Part shown: positions 51,212-60,431 of the stretch, one piece after another | Layout of the letters: every line of letters begins with the position of its first letter | Numbering within the stretch: position 1 is the stretch's first letter | DNA from: Bacteroidetes bacterium GWF2_33_16 | GTDB lineage: Bacteria; Bacteroidota; Bacteroidia; Bacteroidales; UBA12077 | Direction: 5' to 3' | Assembly: GCA_001768565.1 (NCBI GenBank) | Contig: MEOE01000020.1 | Span: forward strand, 36,725-100,724 | Length of the DNA stretch: 64,000 bases | Translations under genes and position numbers: made by a program | Notes under the pieces: model-generated | Databases searched by the model: none | What the model saw: only the letters and a program-made list of their open reading frames with translations | What the model was told of the DNA's origin: nothing

Positions 51212-51928
51212 TTAAATATTTAATAGATCATTCATTGTAAAATAGCCAGTTTTTCCGGCAATAAATTCTGCTGCAAGAATTGCTCCCATTGCGAGTCCTT
51301 GCCTGTTTTTAGAATCGTGCTCAATATGTAACTTATCAAATTCCGATTCATAAATTACTTTATGGTTTCCGGGAACTGTTCCTTCACGAAACGATTTAAT
51401 TACTAAATCAGATGGATTTGTTCCATTTTCTTTAACCCAATTTGTTTTTCTATTCAGATTTTTAATTAATCCATCAGCAAGTGTTATTGCTGTTCCGCTA
51501 GGCGCATCTAATTTTTGTGTATGATGAGTTTCTTCTATATGTGGCTCATAGGTATCATATTTATTCATTATTTGAGCAACAAAACTATTTACTTTAAAAA
51601 GGATATTTACACCCAGACTATAATTCGATGCATAAAAGAAAGCCTTATTATTATTTTTGCAGAAATCAATTATTGTATCAAGTTCTTGCACCCAGCCTGT
51701 TGTACCACAAACAACAGCTACATTCGAGTTGAAACATTTTTTAATATTATGAACGGCACTTTCGGGTATAGTAAATTCAATAGCTACATCAATACCTTTG
51801 AGGTTTTCTGGGTTTAGTTTTTTTTCATCGTCTTTATCAATTATTAATGCAATTGTATGTCCACGATCAAGAGCTATTTTTTCAACCTCCTTACCCATTT
51901 TCCCATATCCGATAAGTGCTATTTTCAT
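51212..51928 (-). CDS. dapB: 4-hydroxy-tetrahydrodipicolinate reductase
   Basis: Catalyses the NAD(P)H reduction step in lysine/diaminopimelate synthesis. The 238-residue protein has the Rossmann start IALIGYGKMGKEVEK, EFTIPESAV, CGTTGW, and the substrate-binding/catalytic EETHHTQKLDAPSGTA with the His pair and Lys of the family. It is followed by GTVPGNHKVIYE. The ATG at 51928 is right at the beginning of the Rossmann strand, and the length is normal. It is the first gene of the dapB-lepB-lepB-like-wbqC set. Confidence 0.95.
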   Translation of the reverse strand: MKIALIGYGKMGKEVEKIALDRGHTIALIIDKDDEKKLNPENLKGIDVAIEFTIPESAVHNIKKCFNSNVAVVCGTTGWVQELDTIIDFCKNNNKAFFYASNYSLGVNILFKVNSFVAQIMNKYDTYEPHIEETHHTQKLDAPSGTAITLADGLIKNLNRKTNWVKENGTNPSDLVIKSFREGTVPGNHKVIYESEFDKLHIEHDSKNRQGLAMGAILAAEFIAGKTGYFTMNDLLNI

Positions 51929-52100
51929 TCTTTTAATTTTGATGCAAAGTAGTAAAGATTATCTGTAACAATTGTAAAAGATTCTTAATTAATGTTAAAG
52001 CCATATTACCTTCAGGCAATCCTGTCTTCGACAGTTAAAACCAGTATGCAGGTTATATCACTTTAGATACTTCAAACTTTTAAAAGGTAAAGATAAAAAA

Positions 52101-52122
52101 AGGGAAGCAAAATTGCTTCCCT
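52101..52122 (-). terminator. Rho-independent terminator of the thrS-infC-rpmI-rplT operon
   Basis: AGGGAAGC and GCTTCCCT form a G/C-rich stem around an A/T loop (52101-52122), followed in the minus transcript by a U-run (complement of 52094-52100). It lies 24 bp past the rplT stop. Confidence 0.9.
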
Positions 52123-52145
52123 CGTAGAAAATATTATCGAATAAA

Positions 52146-52493
52146 TTATTTATTCACAGTTTTAACAACTTCGGCAAAAGCTTTAGGGTGATTCATTGCT
52201 AAATCGGCTAACACTTTTCTGTTTAAAGCAATACCTTTTTGGTTTAATTTACCTATAAACTCAGAGTACGATAATCCGTGTTCGCGAACACCTGCATTAA
52301 TTCTCTGAATCCATAAAGCTCTAAAATTTCTTTTATTTGTTTTACGATCTCTGTATGCATAAACCAACCCTTTTTCTAATGCGTTGATTGCTACAGTTAA
52401 CACATTTTTTCTAGCACCAAAGTATCCTTTGGTTTGCTTAAAAATCTTTTTTCTTCTTGCTTTTGAGGCAACTGAATTTACTGACCTTGGCAT
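52146..52493 (-). CDS. rplT: 50S ribosomal protein L20
   Basis: The 115-residue basic protein begins [30 protein letters not shown] and carries [25 protein letters not shown], the standard L20 sequence. L20 binds 23S rRNA early in 50S assembly. It is the last gene of the conserved infC-rpmI-rplT group, 101 bp after rpmI. Confidence 0.98.
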   Translation of the reverse strand: MPRSVNSVASKARRKKIFKQTKGYFGARKNVLTVAINALEKGLVYAYRDRKTNKRNFRALWIQRINAGVREHGLSYSEFIGKLNQKGIALNRKVLADLAMNHPKAFAEVVKTVNK

Positions 52494-52594
52494 AATTGTT
52501 TGTTTTTTGAATGGTTAGCGGTCGCTCTTTTTCGACACTTTATTCGGCTAATTCACTCTGGTTAATTACTAATAATAATTTGAAAATTAAAATA

Positions 52595-52792
52595 CTACTT
52601 CATTGCTAATAAAAGCTTCACGTTTTTCTCGTCGGTTGCATCAACCTGACCAAAATAACCAAGATTTCTTTTTCTTTTGTTTGATTTCTTGGTTAAGATG
52701 TGACTCTTAAATGCATGTTTTCTCTTAATCTTCCCTGATCCGGTTAAGCTAAATCTTTTTTTAGCGCCCGAATTTGTCTTCATCTTTGGCAT
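52595..52792 (-). CDS. rpmI: 50S ribosomal protein L35
   Basis: The 65-residue basic protein reads [28 protein letters not shown]..., with [15 protein letters not shown], the L35 signature. It lies 27 bp after infC and before rplT, the usual order. Confidence 0.98.
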   Translation of the reverse strand: MPKMKTNSGAKKRFSLTGSGKIKRKHAFKSHILTKKSNKRKRNLGYFGQVDATDEKNVKLLLAMK

Positions 52793-52819
52793 TGTTCTAA
52801 AAATTTAATTAAAAGTTAA

Positions 52820-53365
52820 TTACTTTTTCTTTGCTAATTTAGGTGATATAAACATTATCATTCGTTTACCTTCGAGACGTGGTAGTTGTTCTACTTTTCC
52901 AATCTCTTCAAGGTCTTGAGCCAGTCGTAATAATAATATCTCGCCTTGCTCCTTAAATAAAATTGATCGGCCTTTAAAGAATACAAAAGCTTTAACTTTT
53001 GCACCATCTTCAAGAAACTTTTGAGCATGTTTAAGCTTAAAATTATAATCGTGCTCATCAGTTTGTGGGCCAAATCTGATTTCTTTTAATACAACTTTCG
53101 TTGTCTTCGATTTTATCTCTTTCTGTTTCTTTTTCTGTTGATAAAGAAACTTTTGATAATCAACAATCTTACAAACCGGTGGATCAGCATTTGGTGAAAT
53201 TTCAACTAAATCGAGCTCCAACTCTTCGGCCATCTTTAAGGCATCCTGAATTGAGTACACATCGGGATTAATATTATCTCCCACAACTCGAACGGCCTTT
53301 ACACGAATTTGCTCATTCGTTCTATGCGCCTGTTGATCTTTTTTGTTTAAAATTGGTCCAGCTAT
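52820..53365 (-). CDS. infC: Translation initiation factor IF-3, apparent AUA start
   Basis: IF-3 binds the 30S subunit and rejects non-canonical initiation codons. The conserved core ([24 protein letters not shown]..., [59 protein letters not shown]) is complete. No ATG lies before the core. The frame stays open upstream through [12 protein letters not shown] to an ATA codon (53363-53365) that is 8 nt after a perfect AGGAGG (complement of 53374-53379). That start gives 181 residues, the family's normal length. A GTG at 53284 would remove the N-terminal RTNEQIR segment and is unlikely. IF-3 genes often use rare start codons for autoregulation. It lies between thrS and rpmI. Confidence 0.9.
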   Translation of the reverse strand: MAGPILNKKDQQAHRTNEQIRVKAVRVVGDNINPDVYSIQDALKMAEELELDLVEISPNADPPVCKIVDYQKFLYQQKKKQKEIKSKTTKVVLKEIRFGPQTDEHDYNFKLKHAQKFLEDGAKVKAFVFFKGRSILFKEQGEILLLRLAQDLEEIGKVEQLPRLEGKRMIMFISPKLAKKK

Positions 53366-53373
53366 GTCTCGGT

Positions 53374-53379
53374 CCTCCT
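53374..53379 (-). promoter_or_regulatory. Strong Shine-Dalgarno sequence deciding the infC start
   Basis: AGGAGG on the minus strand is 8 nt upstream of the ATA proposed as infC start. Bacteroidota genes rarely carry such a strong site, and the neighbouring thrS, rpmI and rplT genes show none as clear. It therefore supports initiation at the weak AUA codon. Confidence 0.8.
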
Positions 53380-53402
53380 AAATTTAGTTAATACTATATT
53401 AA

Positions 53403-55352
53403 TTATATTGTAAAATTCTCTGTTTGAGATTTAATCTCGTTGTTTATTAAGTCTGCAAATTCTTCAATTTTCATGACTCCCTTATCACCATCACCTTGTT
53501 TTCGAACAGAAATTGTTCCAGTTTCGGCTTCTTTTTCTCCAACTATTAAAAGGTATGGAATCCGCTTCAACTCATTGTCACGTATCTTTTTACCTATCTT
53601 CTCGTTACGGTCGTCAATCAGAGTGCGAATATCGTAATTATTTAGCAAATTCAAAACTTTTTTTGCATAATCATTAAATTTTTCACTGATAGGAAGTATT
53701 ACAGCCTGATCGGGTGTAAGCCATAATGGGAATTTTCCTGCAGTATGCTCAATTAGAACTGCTACAAAACGTTCCATTGAACCAAATGGCGCACGATGAA
53801 TCATTACAGGTCTATGTTTTTGATTATCAGATCCTGTATACTCAAGTTCAAATCGATCAGGTAAATTATAATCAACCTGAATTGTTCCTAATTGCCACTT
53901 GCGTCCAATTGCATCACGAACCATAAAATCTAGTTTCGGTCCATAGAATGCAGCTTCGCCATATTCAACCACATGATTTAAATTTCTTTCTTTAACAGCT
54001 TCAAGAATTGCTGTTTCTGCTTTTTCCCAGTTTTCGTCGGTACCAATATACTTAGTATGATCATTCGGATCGCGTAACGAAACCTGTGCTATATAATCTT
54101 TAAAATCGAGAGCATTAAAAATGATAAAAATAATATCCATCACTTTTTTAAACTCATCTTTTAACTGATCTGGTGTACAGAAAATATGTGCATCATCCTG
54201 TGTAAATCCGCGAACACGTGTTAAGCCATGTAGCTCGCCACTTTGCTCGTAACGATAAACAGTACCAAATTCGGCATAGCGAACAGGTAAATCTTTGTAC
54301 GAATGCTGAGCAGACTTATAAATCTCACAATGATGAGGACAATTCATTGGTTTTAACAAAAACTCTTCGCCTTCGGCTGGGGTATGAATAGGCTGAAATG
54401 AATCTTTACCATATTTTGCATAATGTCCTGATGTTACCCAAAGTTCTTTTAATCCAATATGAGGAGTAATAACCTGTTGGTAACCATATCGTTTTTGTAT
54501 TTTCTTTAAAAAATTCTCAAGTCGTTCGCGAAGCATGGCGCCTTTGGGCAACCACAATGGTAATCCCTGTCCTACTTTTTGAGAAAAAGTGAAAAGTTCA
54601 AGCTCCTTACCAATCTTACGATGATCACGCTTTTTAGCTTCTTCTAATAATACTAAATACTCTTCGAGCATTTTTTGTTTAGGAAAAGTAATGCCATAAA
54701 CACGTGTTAACTGTTTACGTTTTTCATCACCACGCCAGTATGCTCCGGCTACACTTAGCACTTTAAATGCTTTAATCAGCTCTGTATTTGGCAAATGCGG
54801 ACCACGGCATAAATCTGTGAAGTTACCTTGTTTGTATAATGAAATCGTTCCGTCTTCGAGATCACTGATTAGTTCAACCTTGTATTCATCGCCTTTTTTG
54901 TTAAATAAATCAAGGGCATCTTTTTTTGAAATCTCGCTACGAACAAAGTTATTTTTGTGTTGTGCAAGCTCCAACGCTTTGGCTTCGATTTTCTGGAAAT
55001 CGGCATCTGAGATAACTCGTCCATCACCTAAATCAACATCATAATAAAAACCATTTTCGATGCTGGGGCCAATACCAAATTTAACTCCAGAATATAAACT
55101 CTCTAATGCTTCGGCCATTAAATGTGCTGATGAATGCCAGAAAGCTTCTTTACCTTCTTTATCATCCCACTTATGCAATTTTATTCGTGCATCGCTATTT
55201 ATTGGGCGTTGCAAATCCCATACTTCGCCATTAACACTGATAGAAAGTACTTCTTTTGCCAACCGTGGACTAATATCCTCAGCAATCTGGTAACCAGAAA
55301 TACCTTCGTTGTATTCTCGAACCGAATTATCGGGTAATGTTATCTTAATCAT
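53403..55352 (-). CDS. thrS: Threonyl-tRNA synthetase
   Basis: Charges tRNA-Thr. The 649 residues show the TGS domain (1-~65), the editing domain with [15 protein letters not shown] (~75) and the second-domain [16 protein letters not shown], then the class II core: [13 protein letters not shown] (motif with zinc Cys), [35 protein letters not shown] (motif 2) and [18 protein letters not shown] (motif 3). The anticodon-binding domain is at the C-terminus ([13 protein letters not shown]...). A TATCTTTG -7 box (complement of 55377-55384) is 25 bp upstream of the start, without a clear -33 box. It is the first gene of the thrS-infC-rpmI-rplT operon. Confidence 0.97.
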   Translation of the reverse strand: MIKITLPDNSVREYNEGISGYQIAEDISPRLAKEVLSISVNGEVWDLQRPINSDARIKLHKWDDKEGKEAFWHSSAHLMAEALESLYSGVKFGIGPSIENGFYYDVDLGDGRVISDADFQKIEAKALELAQHKNNFVRSEISKKDALDLFNKKGDEYKVELISDLEDGTISLYKQGNFTDLCRGPHLPNTELIKAFKVLSVAGAYWRGDEKRKQLTRVYGITFPKQKMLEEYLVLLEEAKKRDHRKIGKELELFTFSQKVGQGLPLWLPKGAMLRERLENFLKKIQKRYGYQQVITPHIGLKELWVTSGHYAKYGKDSFQPIHTPAEGEEFLLKPMNCPHHCEIYKSAQHSYKDLPVRYAEFGTVYRYEQSGELHGLTRVRGFTQDDAHIFCTPDQLKDEFKKVMDIIFIIFNALDFKDYIAQVSLRDPNDHTKYIGTDENWEKAETAILEAVKERNLNHVVEYGEAAFYGPKLDFMVRDAIGRKWQLGTIQVDYNLPDRFELEYTGSDNQKHRPVMIHRAPFGSMERFVAVLIEHTAGKFPLWLTPDQAVILPISEKFNDYAKKVLNLLNNYDIRTLIDDRNEKIGKKIRDNELKRIPYLLIVGEKEAETGTISVRKQGDGDKGVMKIEEFADLINNEIKSQTENFTI

Positions 55353-55376
55353 TATGTTATTTTATTTACAAGTTTG

Positions 55377-55384
55377 CAAAGATA
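55377..55384 (-). promoter_or_regulatory. Candidate -7 box of the thrS operon
   Basis: The minus strand reads TATCTTTG, matching TAnnTTTG, 25 bp before the thrS start. A -33 TTTG at 19 bp spacing is absent, so this is a partial match. Confidence 0.45.
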
Positions 55385-55583
55385 TAAAAATATTCCTGTT
55401 TTAATAAAAAAAAACAGTACAATAAAGCATCAAACCTATAACATTAAATACATTTATTAGTTTAAAAATATTGGAAATTATTTAATCAGGATAAAGCAAA
55501 TCTAAATGACTTATTCTGAATAACAATTTGATTAAATTTTCTTAGATCTATTCTATAAATCTTTTCCCAATTCTAAAATAACG

Positions 55584-56255
55584 TCACCAAACAAAAGGAA
55601 TGAGTTTATATCTAGTTTTTAAAGAGTATTCAGGGTAATTCTTTAATTCTTTTTTTAAGGTTTTATCCTCCAAAATAGTTCTAACTAACAAAAGTATAAT
55701 AGAAAAACAAACAGGGATTATGCTCCACAATGATCCAAAGATTAAAGGAAATCCTATGGATTGAATTATTGATCCTAAATAAGCTGGATGCCGCACTATT
55801 TTGTACAATCCAGAATCACAAACAATATGTTCTCTGTTTGTTTGAATTCGCACTGTGCTCGAAAAAAACTTGTTTTGCTTTTGAGCAATGAGAAAGATAA
55901 GTTGTCCTGCAAAAGTCAACAGTATACCAAAAAGATATGCAATCCAATGATATTCAGGAGACCAGTGATAACGACCTGAATCAAGTCCTGCAATAATATA
56001 CATTGAAATGGTTGTAAGGAAAGATAAACCCAATATATTCTTGTCCCATTTTTTTGTCCCTTCTCCGGGTTTTGAGCGCTCACTTAATAAATCAGAATCA
56101 ATCTGTAATACAGTGTAATTCAACACAAACATTATAAGACCAATGGCTACATAAATCAACCCTTGCCAGTAATCTATGCGGCCAGCACAAATAAATAGAA
56201 TGGAAAAAAATAGTAAGGTGCCAATAATGTGTTTAAATATGTAATTAGCTTTCAT
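55584..56255 (-). CDS. Isoprenylcysteine carboxyl methyltransferase (ICMT)-like membrane methyltransferase
   Basis: The 223-residue protein has about five hydrophobic segments. The C-terminal half carries GLYKIVRHPAYLGSIIQSIGFPLIFGS and ILEDKTLKKELKNYPEYSLKTRYKLIPFVW, the SAM-binding RHPxYxG and E-Y-R-L/I-P pattern of ICMT/PEMT-like enzymes. In bacteria these methylate small molecules or lipids. The substrate is unknown and there is no operon partner. Confidence 0.8.
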   Translation of the reverse strand: MKANYIFKHIIGTLLFFSILFICAGRIDYWQGLIYVAIGLIMFVLNYTVLQIDSDLLSERSKPGEGTKKWDKNILGLSFLTTISMYIIAGLDSGRYHWSPEYHWIAYLFGILLTFAGQLIFLIAQKQNKFFSSTVRIQTNREHIVCDSGLYKIVRHPAYLGSIIQSIGFPLIFGSLWSIIPVCFSIILLLVRTILEDKTLKKELKNYPEYSLKTRYKLIPFVW

Positions 56256-56420
56256 GATTTTGAATATTTATTCTTATTCTGGGCACATTAGAAATCTATC
56301 AAAATTAGTTAAATATCAAATGAAAGTAAAGTATCATTTAAACCTAAATCAATTCAGATTATCAAATAAAATCCTATTTTTATTTTTTTTAGAAACATAA
56401 TTTTAACTAAACTTATTCGC

Positions 56421-58595
56421 ATGAAATCATTTATCTATTACAGTTTAATAATATCATTTACTCTTATATCTGCAAGCCTGCAAGCTCAGCAGAATTTTAA
56501 CGAGATAACACTAGAGGATATATATAAAAACAAGGTTTTTACCGAGAAAACTGTAAGCGGTTTAAAATCGATGAATGATGGTGAGCATTTTACTATTATT
56601 GAAAACGATAACCAAATTGCTAAATACAGCTATAAAACAGGAAATTTGGTAAGTATTATCTTAAATTCCTTTAGTAAAGATATTACTTTTAGCGATTATG
56701 AGTTTTCGAATGATGAGTCTAAAATAATTATCCCAACAAATACAGAGTATGTTTATCGAAGATCATATAAAGCAGATTATTATATTTATGATATGGCAAC
56801 AAAAGCCCTTGATAAATTAAGTGAGAATGGCCCTCAAATGTTCGCAGCTTTATCGCCCGATAATTCAAAAGTGAGCTTTGTAAGAGATAACAACATATTT
56901 ATTAAAGATTTAATGCTGAAAACTGAAACACAAATTACTTTCGATGGAAAATTTAACAGCATTATAAATGGTGGTACCGACTGGGTTTACGAAGAGGAAT
57001 TTTATTTTACACGTGCATTCTTCTGGTCGACCGATGGAAACCAGATAGCATATTACAAATTCGACGAAAGTAATGTGCCGGTATTTAATATGACCAAATA
57101 TAACAGCGAGTTATATCCCGAAAATTATGCATTTAAATATCCCAAGGCTGGCGAACCAAATTCTGTGGTAAGTATTCATGTTTATGACCTAAAAAGTGGA
57201 AACACTAAAACAATGGATATTGGTACCGAAACTGATCAATATATAGCACGCATTAAGTGGACTGCAATTAACAAATTAGCAATAATCAGGGAAAATCGCC
57301 TGCAAAACAAAATTGAAATCCTGTTATCAAATACCCTTGATGGAACTCACATCAACATTTACGAAGAAAACAATAAATACTATATTGAGCGTATTAACGA
57401 CTCTTACATGACCCTTACGGATGATGGCAACTATTTTATTATCAATAGTGAGAAAGACGGCTGGAATCATTTTTATTTATACGATATCAACGGAAAGTTC
57501 ATTAATCAGATTACACAAGGAAACTGGGATGTAACCAAATTTATTGGTCTTGATAGTAAAAACAAAGTAATTTATTATCAGGCAGCAGAAGAATCTCCCT
57601 TACAAAAGGATACTTACTCGATTCAACTCGATGGAACAAAAAAGAAGAAAATAAGTACACAAAAGGGTACAAACAGAACAGTATTCAGCAATGGTTTTAA
57701 ATATTATATAAATTATTACTCGAATGCTAACACACCAACTGTAATTACTTTGCACAATAGTAAAGGTAAACTTATAAGAACACTCGAAGACAATAAGAAA
57801 CTTAAAGAAACAGTTAAAGTTTATAATTATACGTCGGTTGAGTTTTTAACTATTAATACACCATCGAGCAACTGGGATCTGAATGCATATATGATTAAAC
57901 CTTCTGATTTTGACCCAAATAAAAAATATCCTTTGCTTATGTTTTTATATGGTGGTCCGGGATCGCAGGAAGTAACGGATAGCTGGTCGAGAGAATGGTA
58001 CTGGTTTCAATTGCTTGCACAAAAAGGTTATATTATTGCATGTGTCGATAATAGAGGCACTGGTGCTCGTGGCGAAGAATTTAAAAAGATGACTTATGGA
58101 CAGTTGGGTAAATACGAAACTATTGACCAGATTGAAGCAGCTCAATACTTAAGCGATTTACCTTATATTGATGAAAATCGAACAGGAATATGGGGTTGGA
58201 GTTATGGTGGGTTTATGTCAACATTGTGCCTGTTTAAAGGAGCTAATGTATTTGAAATGGCTATCGCCGTTGCTCCGGTTACCAGCTGGAGATATTACGA
58301 TTCTATTTATACTGAGCTATATATGGGTTTACCAAATGACAATACCGAAGGATACGACGATAACTCACCATTAAACCATGCTGATAAACTAAAAGGCAAA
58401 TTTTTATTGGTTCATGGAACCGCTGACGATAATGTTCATTTCCAGAATTCTATTGAATTATCGGAAAAACTGGTTCAGGCCAATAAGCAATTCGACGAAC
58501 AGTTTTATATGGATAAGGATCATGGAGTTAGAGGCGGTAATACTTCATTGCATTTATATACCAAAATGACAAATTTTATTTTAGAGAATCTATAA
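56421..58595 (+). CDS. Dipeptidyl-peptidase IV (S9B)
   Basis: Removes Xaa-Pro dipeptides from peptide N-termini in the periplasm. The 724-residue protein has a signal peptide (LISASLQAQQ), an eight-bladed propeller domain (~40-470) with the substrate-anchoring Glu pair in DWVYEEEF, and the alpha/beta-hydrolase domain. The nucleophile is Ser in GIWGWSYGGFMS, Asp is in GTADDNVHFQNS and His is in MDKDHGVRGG. Length and motifs match bacterial DPP IV of Bacteroidota such as Porphyromonas. It is monocistronic with its own terminator. Confidence 0.94.
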   Translation: MKSFIYYSLIISFTLISASLQAQQNFNEITLEDIYKNKVFTEKTVSGLKSMNDGEHFTIIENDNQIAKYSYKTGNLVSIILNSFSKDITFSDYEFSNDESKIIIPTNTEYVYRRSYKADYYIYDMATKALDKLSENGPQMFAALSPDNSKVSFVRDNNIFIKDLMLKTETQITFDGKFNSIINGGTDWVYEEEFYFTRAFFWSTDGNQIAYYKFDESNVPVFNMTKYNSELYPENYAFKYPKAGEPNSVVSIHVYDLKSGNTKTMDIGTETDQYIARIKWTAINKLAIIRENRLQNKIEILLSNTLDGTHINIYEENNKYYIERINDSYMTLTDDGNYFIINSEKDGWNHFYLYDINGKFINQITQGNWDVTKFIGLDSKNKVIYYQAAEESPLQKDTYSIQLDGTKKKKISTQKGTNRTVFSNGFKYYINYYSNANTPTVITLHNSKGKLIRTLEDNKKLKETVKVYNYTSVEFLTINTPSSNWDLNAYMIKPSDFDPNKKYPLLMFLYGGPGSQEVTDSWSREWYWFQLLAQKGYIIACVDNRGTGARGEEFKKMTYGQLGKYETIDQIEAAQYLSDLPYIDENRTGIWGWSYGGFMSTLCLFKGANVFEMAIAVAPVTSWRYYDSIYTELYMGLPNDNTEGYDDNSPLNHADKLKGKFLLVHGTADDNVHFQNSIELSEKLVQANKQFDEQFYMDKDHGVRGGNTSLHLYTKMTNFILENL

Positions 58596-58620
58596 TTTAG
58601 ATTTGAGTATCAAGACCTGA

Positions 58621-58647
58621 GTATCAAGACTAAAATTTTCTTGATAC
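58621..58647 (+). terminator. Rho-independent terminator after the DPP IV gene
   Basis: GTATCAAGA (58621-58629) pairs with TCTTGATAC (58639-58647), followed by a T-rich run. The left arm is also present in a direct repeat (GAGTATCAAGAC at about 58605 and 58619). Confidence 0.8.
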
Positions 58648-58685
58648 TTTTTGTTGTTGGTGCATCGATGTTAACAGAATTTGAT

Positions 58686-58693
58686 TAATTTTG
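58686..58693 (+). promoter_or_regulatory. Candidate -7 box of tRNA-Leu
   Basis: TAATTTTG fits TAnnTTTG and ends 15 nt before the tRNA. A matching -33 TTTG at 19 bp is not seen. Confidence 0.5.
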
Positions 58694-58708
58694 TAATCTT
58701 AAAATAAT

Positions 58709-58792
58709 GCCCAGGTGGTGAAACTGGTAGACACGCCAGCTTGAGGGGCTGGTGCTCGCAAGGGTGTGCAAGTTCGAATCTTGTTCTGGGCA
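58709..58792 (+). tRNA. tRNA-Leu (anticodon GAG)
   Basis: The 84-nt gene has a 7-bp acceptor stem (GCCCAGG with TCTGGGC), a D arm, an anticodon stem CCAGC/GCTGG with loop TTGAGGG (anticodon GAG), a long variable arm typical of tRNA-Leu, and a T arm GCAAG-TTCGAAT-CTTGT. The 3' CCA is not encoded (discriminator A followed by CTA). A strong terminator follows. Confidence 0.95.
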
Positions 58793-58794
58793 CT

Positions 58795-58822
58795 AAAATC
58801 CTGATTTAATTCTCAGGATTTT
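58795..58822 (+). terminator. Rho-independent terminator of tRNA-Leu
   Basis: AAAATCCTGA (58795-58804) pairs with TCAGGATTTT (58813-58822), followed by more T residues; it starts 3 nt after the tRNA. Confidence 0.9.
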
Positions 58823-58841
58823 TTTATTTTGGAAGTGATGA

Positions 58842-58892
58842 GTGCAAGTTCTTCCCGATGGCTATCGGGATGTTCTGGGCACTGAATCCTGG
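58842..58892 (+). repeat. Duplicated tRNA-Leu 3' end disrupted by a REP-like palindrome
   Basis: GTGCAAGTTC (58842-58851) and TGTTCTGGGCACT (58871-58883) copy both sides of the T-loop/acceptor end of the tRNA-Leu just upstream. The copy continues into AATCCTGG, resembling the terminator start. Between them, in place of the GAATCT T-loop bases, lies TCCCGATGGCTATCGGGA (58853-58870), a palindrome of the same family as the one inside trpE. The rest of the 329-bp gap between the DPP IV gene and the next gene holds only the tRNA, two terminators and A/T-rich sequence. Confidence 0.8.
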
Positions 58893-58924
58893 CGATTCTA
58901 TGGTTTTTTTTAAAAAATATGGAT

Positions 58925-60193
58925 TTAAAAAGACAGATTCCAACTTAATCCTTTAAATGCAGGGTTGATGTAGTTACTGAACTTGCTTCCAAACTGATAA
59001 CTTACACCTACTCCGAAAAAATAATTGTACTGACTATTAAGTTGCCTTTGTTGCAACAATACTTCGTCGCGTGTAGCCCCTTCCTTTGAAAGTTGAATTA
59101 AGTTACGGGTAATATTATAACTGCCACCAATGGCAAATTTAAAACCTTTAAAAATATTCCAGTTAACAGAACCAGAGAATGATAGGGAATATTTAGTAAG
59201 GTCGTGCAGGTAACTATTGTAAAATGCTCCAACATTAATATCCCCCCATGGTTTGGTGAAGGAACTTATAATAGCTGCATTATGCAACATCAGAGTTTCC
59301 TTTGTTTTAAAAAATATTGTAGTGTCATTATAATCGTTGTATTGTACTCCCAAACCATAATTTATTACCACACGCTGACTATTATAATCCTGGTAATTAA
59401 ATACATCATACTCAATTTTAGGAAGAACACTTAGGTTAATATCGAAGTTGGAAAATTCACTATTTTTATAAGAGGTAAATATTCCATAGCCCCAATGCTG
59501 GTTTATTTTATTAATAAAATTTACATAACCATGTACTTGTGGATTTTCTTTTATCACTGTTTCTTCGTCAGAAATTACAAACTCATTTTTCTGATAATTA
59601 TATGAAATACCAATGTTTGTTTTTGTTTTTTCCGTTTCTCTATCAGCATTAATATAACTGTAAATACTTTGCGATTTATAATTAGCATCCCCATCGAAAA
59701 ATCCGTTTGCACCCAAACTCATAATCCAATAATTCCATGGGTCTTTTTGTATTTTAGTATTATTTGTATCGGAACCAGCAGGTTTGTTATATGTAATTAC
59801 AATATCGTCAGCAGCTTTGGTATGCGAAACATATTTTATCAAACCTAGGGTGATACATTTTACCATTTTTTTTCTTTTATCATCATCACTCAGCGTGGCT
59901 TCATTAAAATAAGTAAGGGTATCGTCCTGATTTAAGAAAATATTTTGTCCTTTAAATATGATTGAGTTTTGCTCGCTACCAGAACTGGAATATTGTGTGT
60001 TTACCTGCACATGTAAATCGGCAATAAAACGATCACGCACAAAATCAACCATTCCTAACTCAGAACGCATGTAATCAAAATCGCAAAGCCATGTTCGTGT
60101 ACATTCTATAAATACTCTGGTTTTAGCATTGGATTGGGCGAAAGATAGCTGTGCCAAAAGAATCAGCAACAGAATTGGCATTAACTTTTTCAT
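58925..60193 (-). CDS. Secreted/outer-membrane beta-barrel protein of unknown function
   Basis: The 422 residues start with a signal peptide (MKKLMPILLLILLAQLSFAQS). The N-terminal ~150 residues contain FIECTRTWLCDFDYMRSELGMVDFVRDRFIADLHVQVNTQ and a FKGQNIFLNQDDTLTYF segment, with no recognised domain. From residue ~160 on, alternating aromatic/polar strands (IGISYNYQKNEFVISDEE, VINYGLGVQYNDYND, FFGVGVSYQFGSKF, LSWNLSF) look like an outer-membrane beta-barrel ending in the expected aromatic residue. It is monocistronic. A role in sensing or metal-induced oxidative defence is not supported by anything visible. Confidence 0.7.
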   Translation of the reverse strand: MKKLMPILLLILLAQLSFAQSNAKTRVFIECTRTWLCDFDYMRSELGMVDFVRDRFIADLHVQVNTQYSSSGSEQNSIIFKGQNIFLNQDDTLTYFNEATLSDDDKRKKMVKCITLGLIKYVSHTKAADDIVITYNKPAGSDTNNTKIQKDPWNYWIMSLGANGFFDGDANYKSQSIYSYINADRETEKTKTNIGISYNYQKNEFVISDEETVIKENPQVHGYVNFINKINQHWGYGIFTSYKNSEFSNFDINLSVLPKIEYDVFNYQDYNSQRVVINYGLGVQYNDYNDTTIFFKTKETLMLHNAAIISSFTKPWGDINVGAFYNSYLHDLTKYSLSFSGSVNWNIFKGFKFAIGGSYNITRNLIQLSKEGATRDEVLLQQRQLNSQYNYFFGVGVSYQFGSKFSNYINPAFKGLSWNLSF

Positions 60194-60375
60194 GTTTATT
60201 TTTAAAGTGATTTAGTAGGTTTCTTTAATGAAAGCCATCTATTTTCAAATGATTTATTATAACGTATCGAATGACAGATTTATTTCTCAATATTATTCAG
60301 AGCATAATTTTACTCATTCTTTTGCTAATATTAAGGAGTTTTCAATAAAATTCGTTTCGGGATTATTTTATAAAA

Positions 60376-60407
60376 AAACTATCCGAACTTAAAAATCTGG
60401 ATAGTTT
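60376..60407 (-). terminator. Rho-independent terminator of the 565-residue secreted protein gene
   Basis: AAACTATCC (60376-60384) pairs with GGATAGTTT (60399-60407). The minus transcript then carries a U run (complement of 60372-60378). Confidence 0.75.
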
Positions 60408-60431
60408 AATAATTATCTATATGTATTTGGT

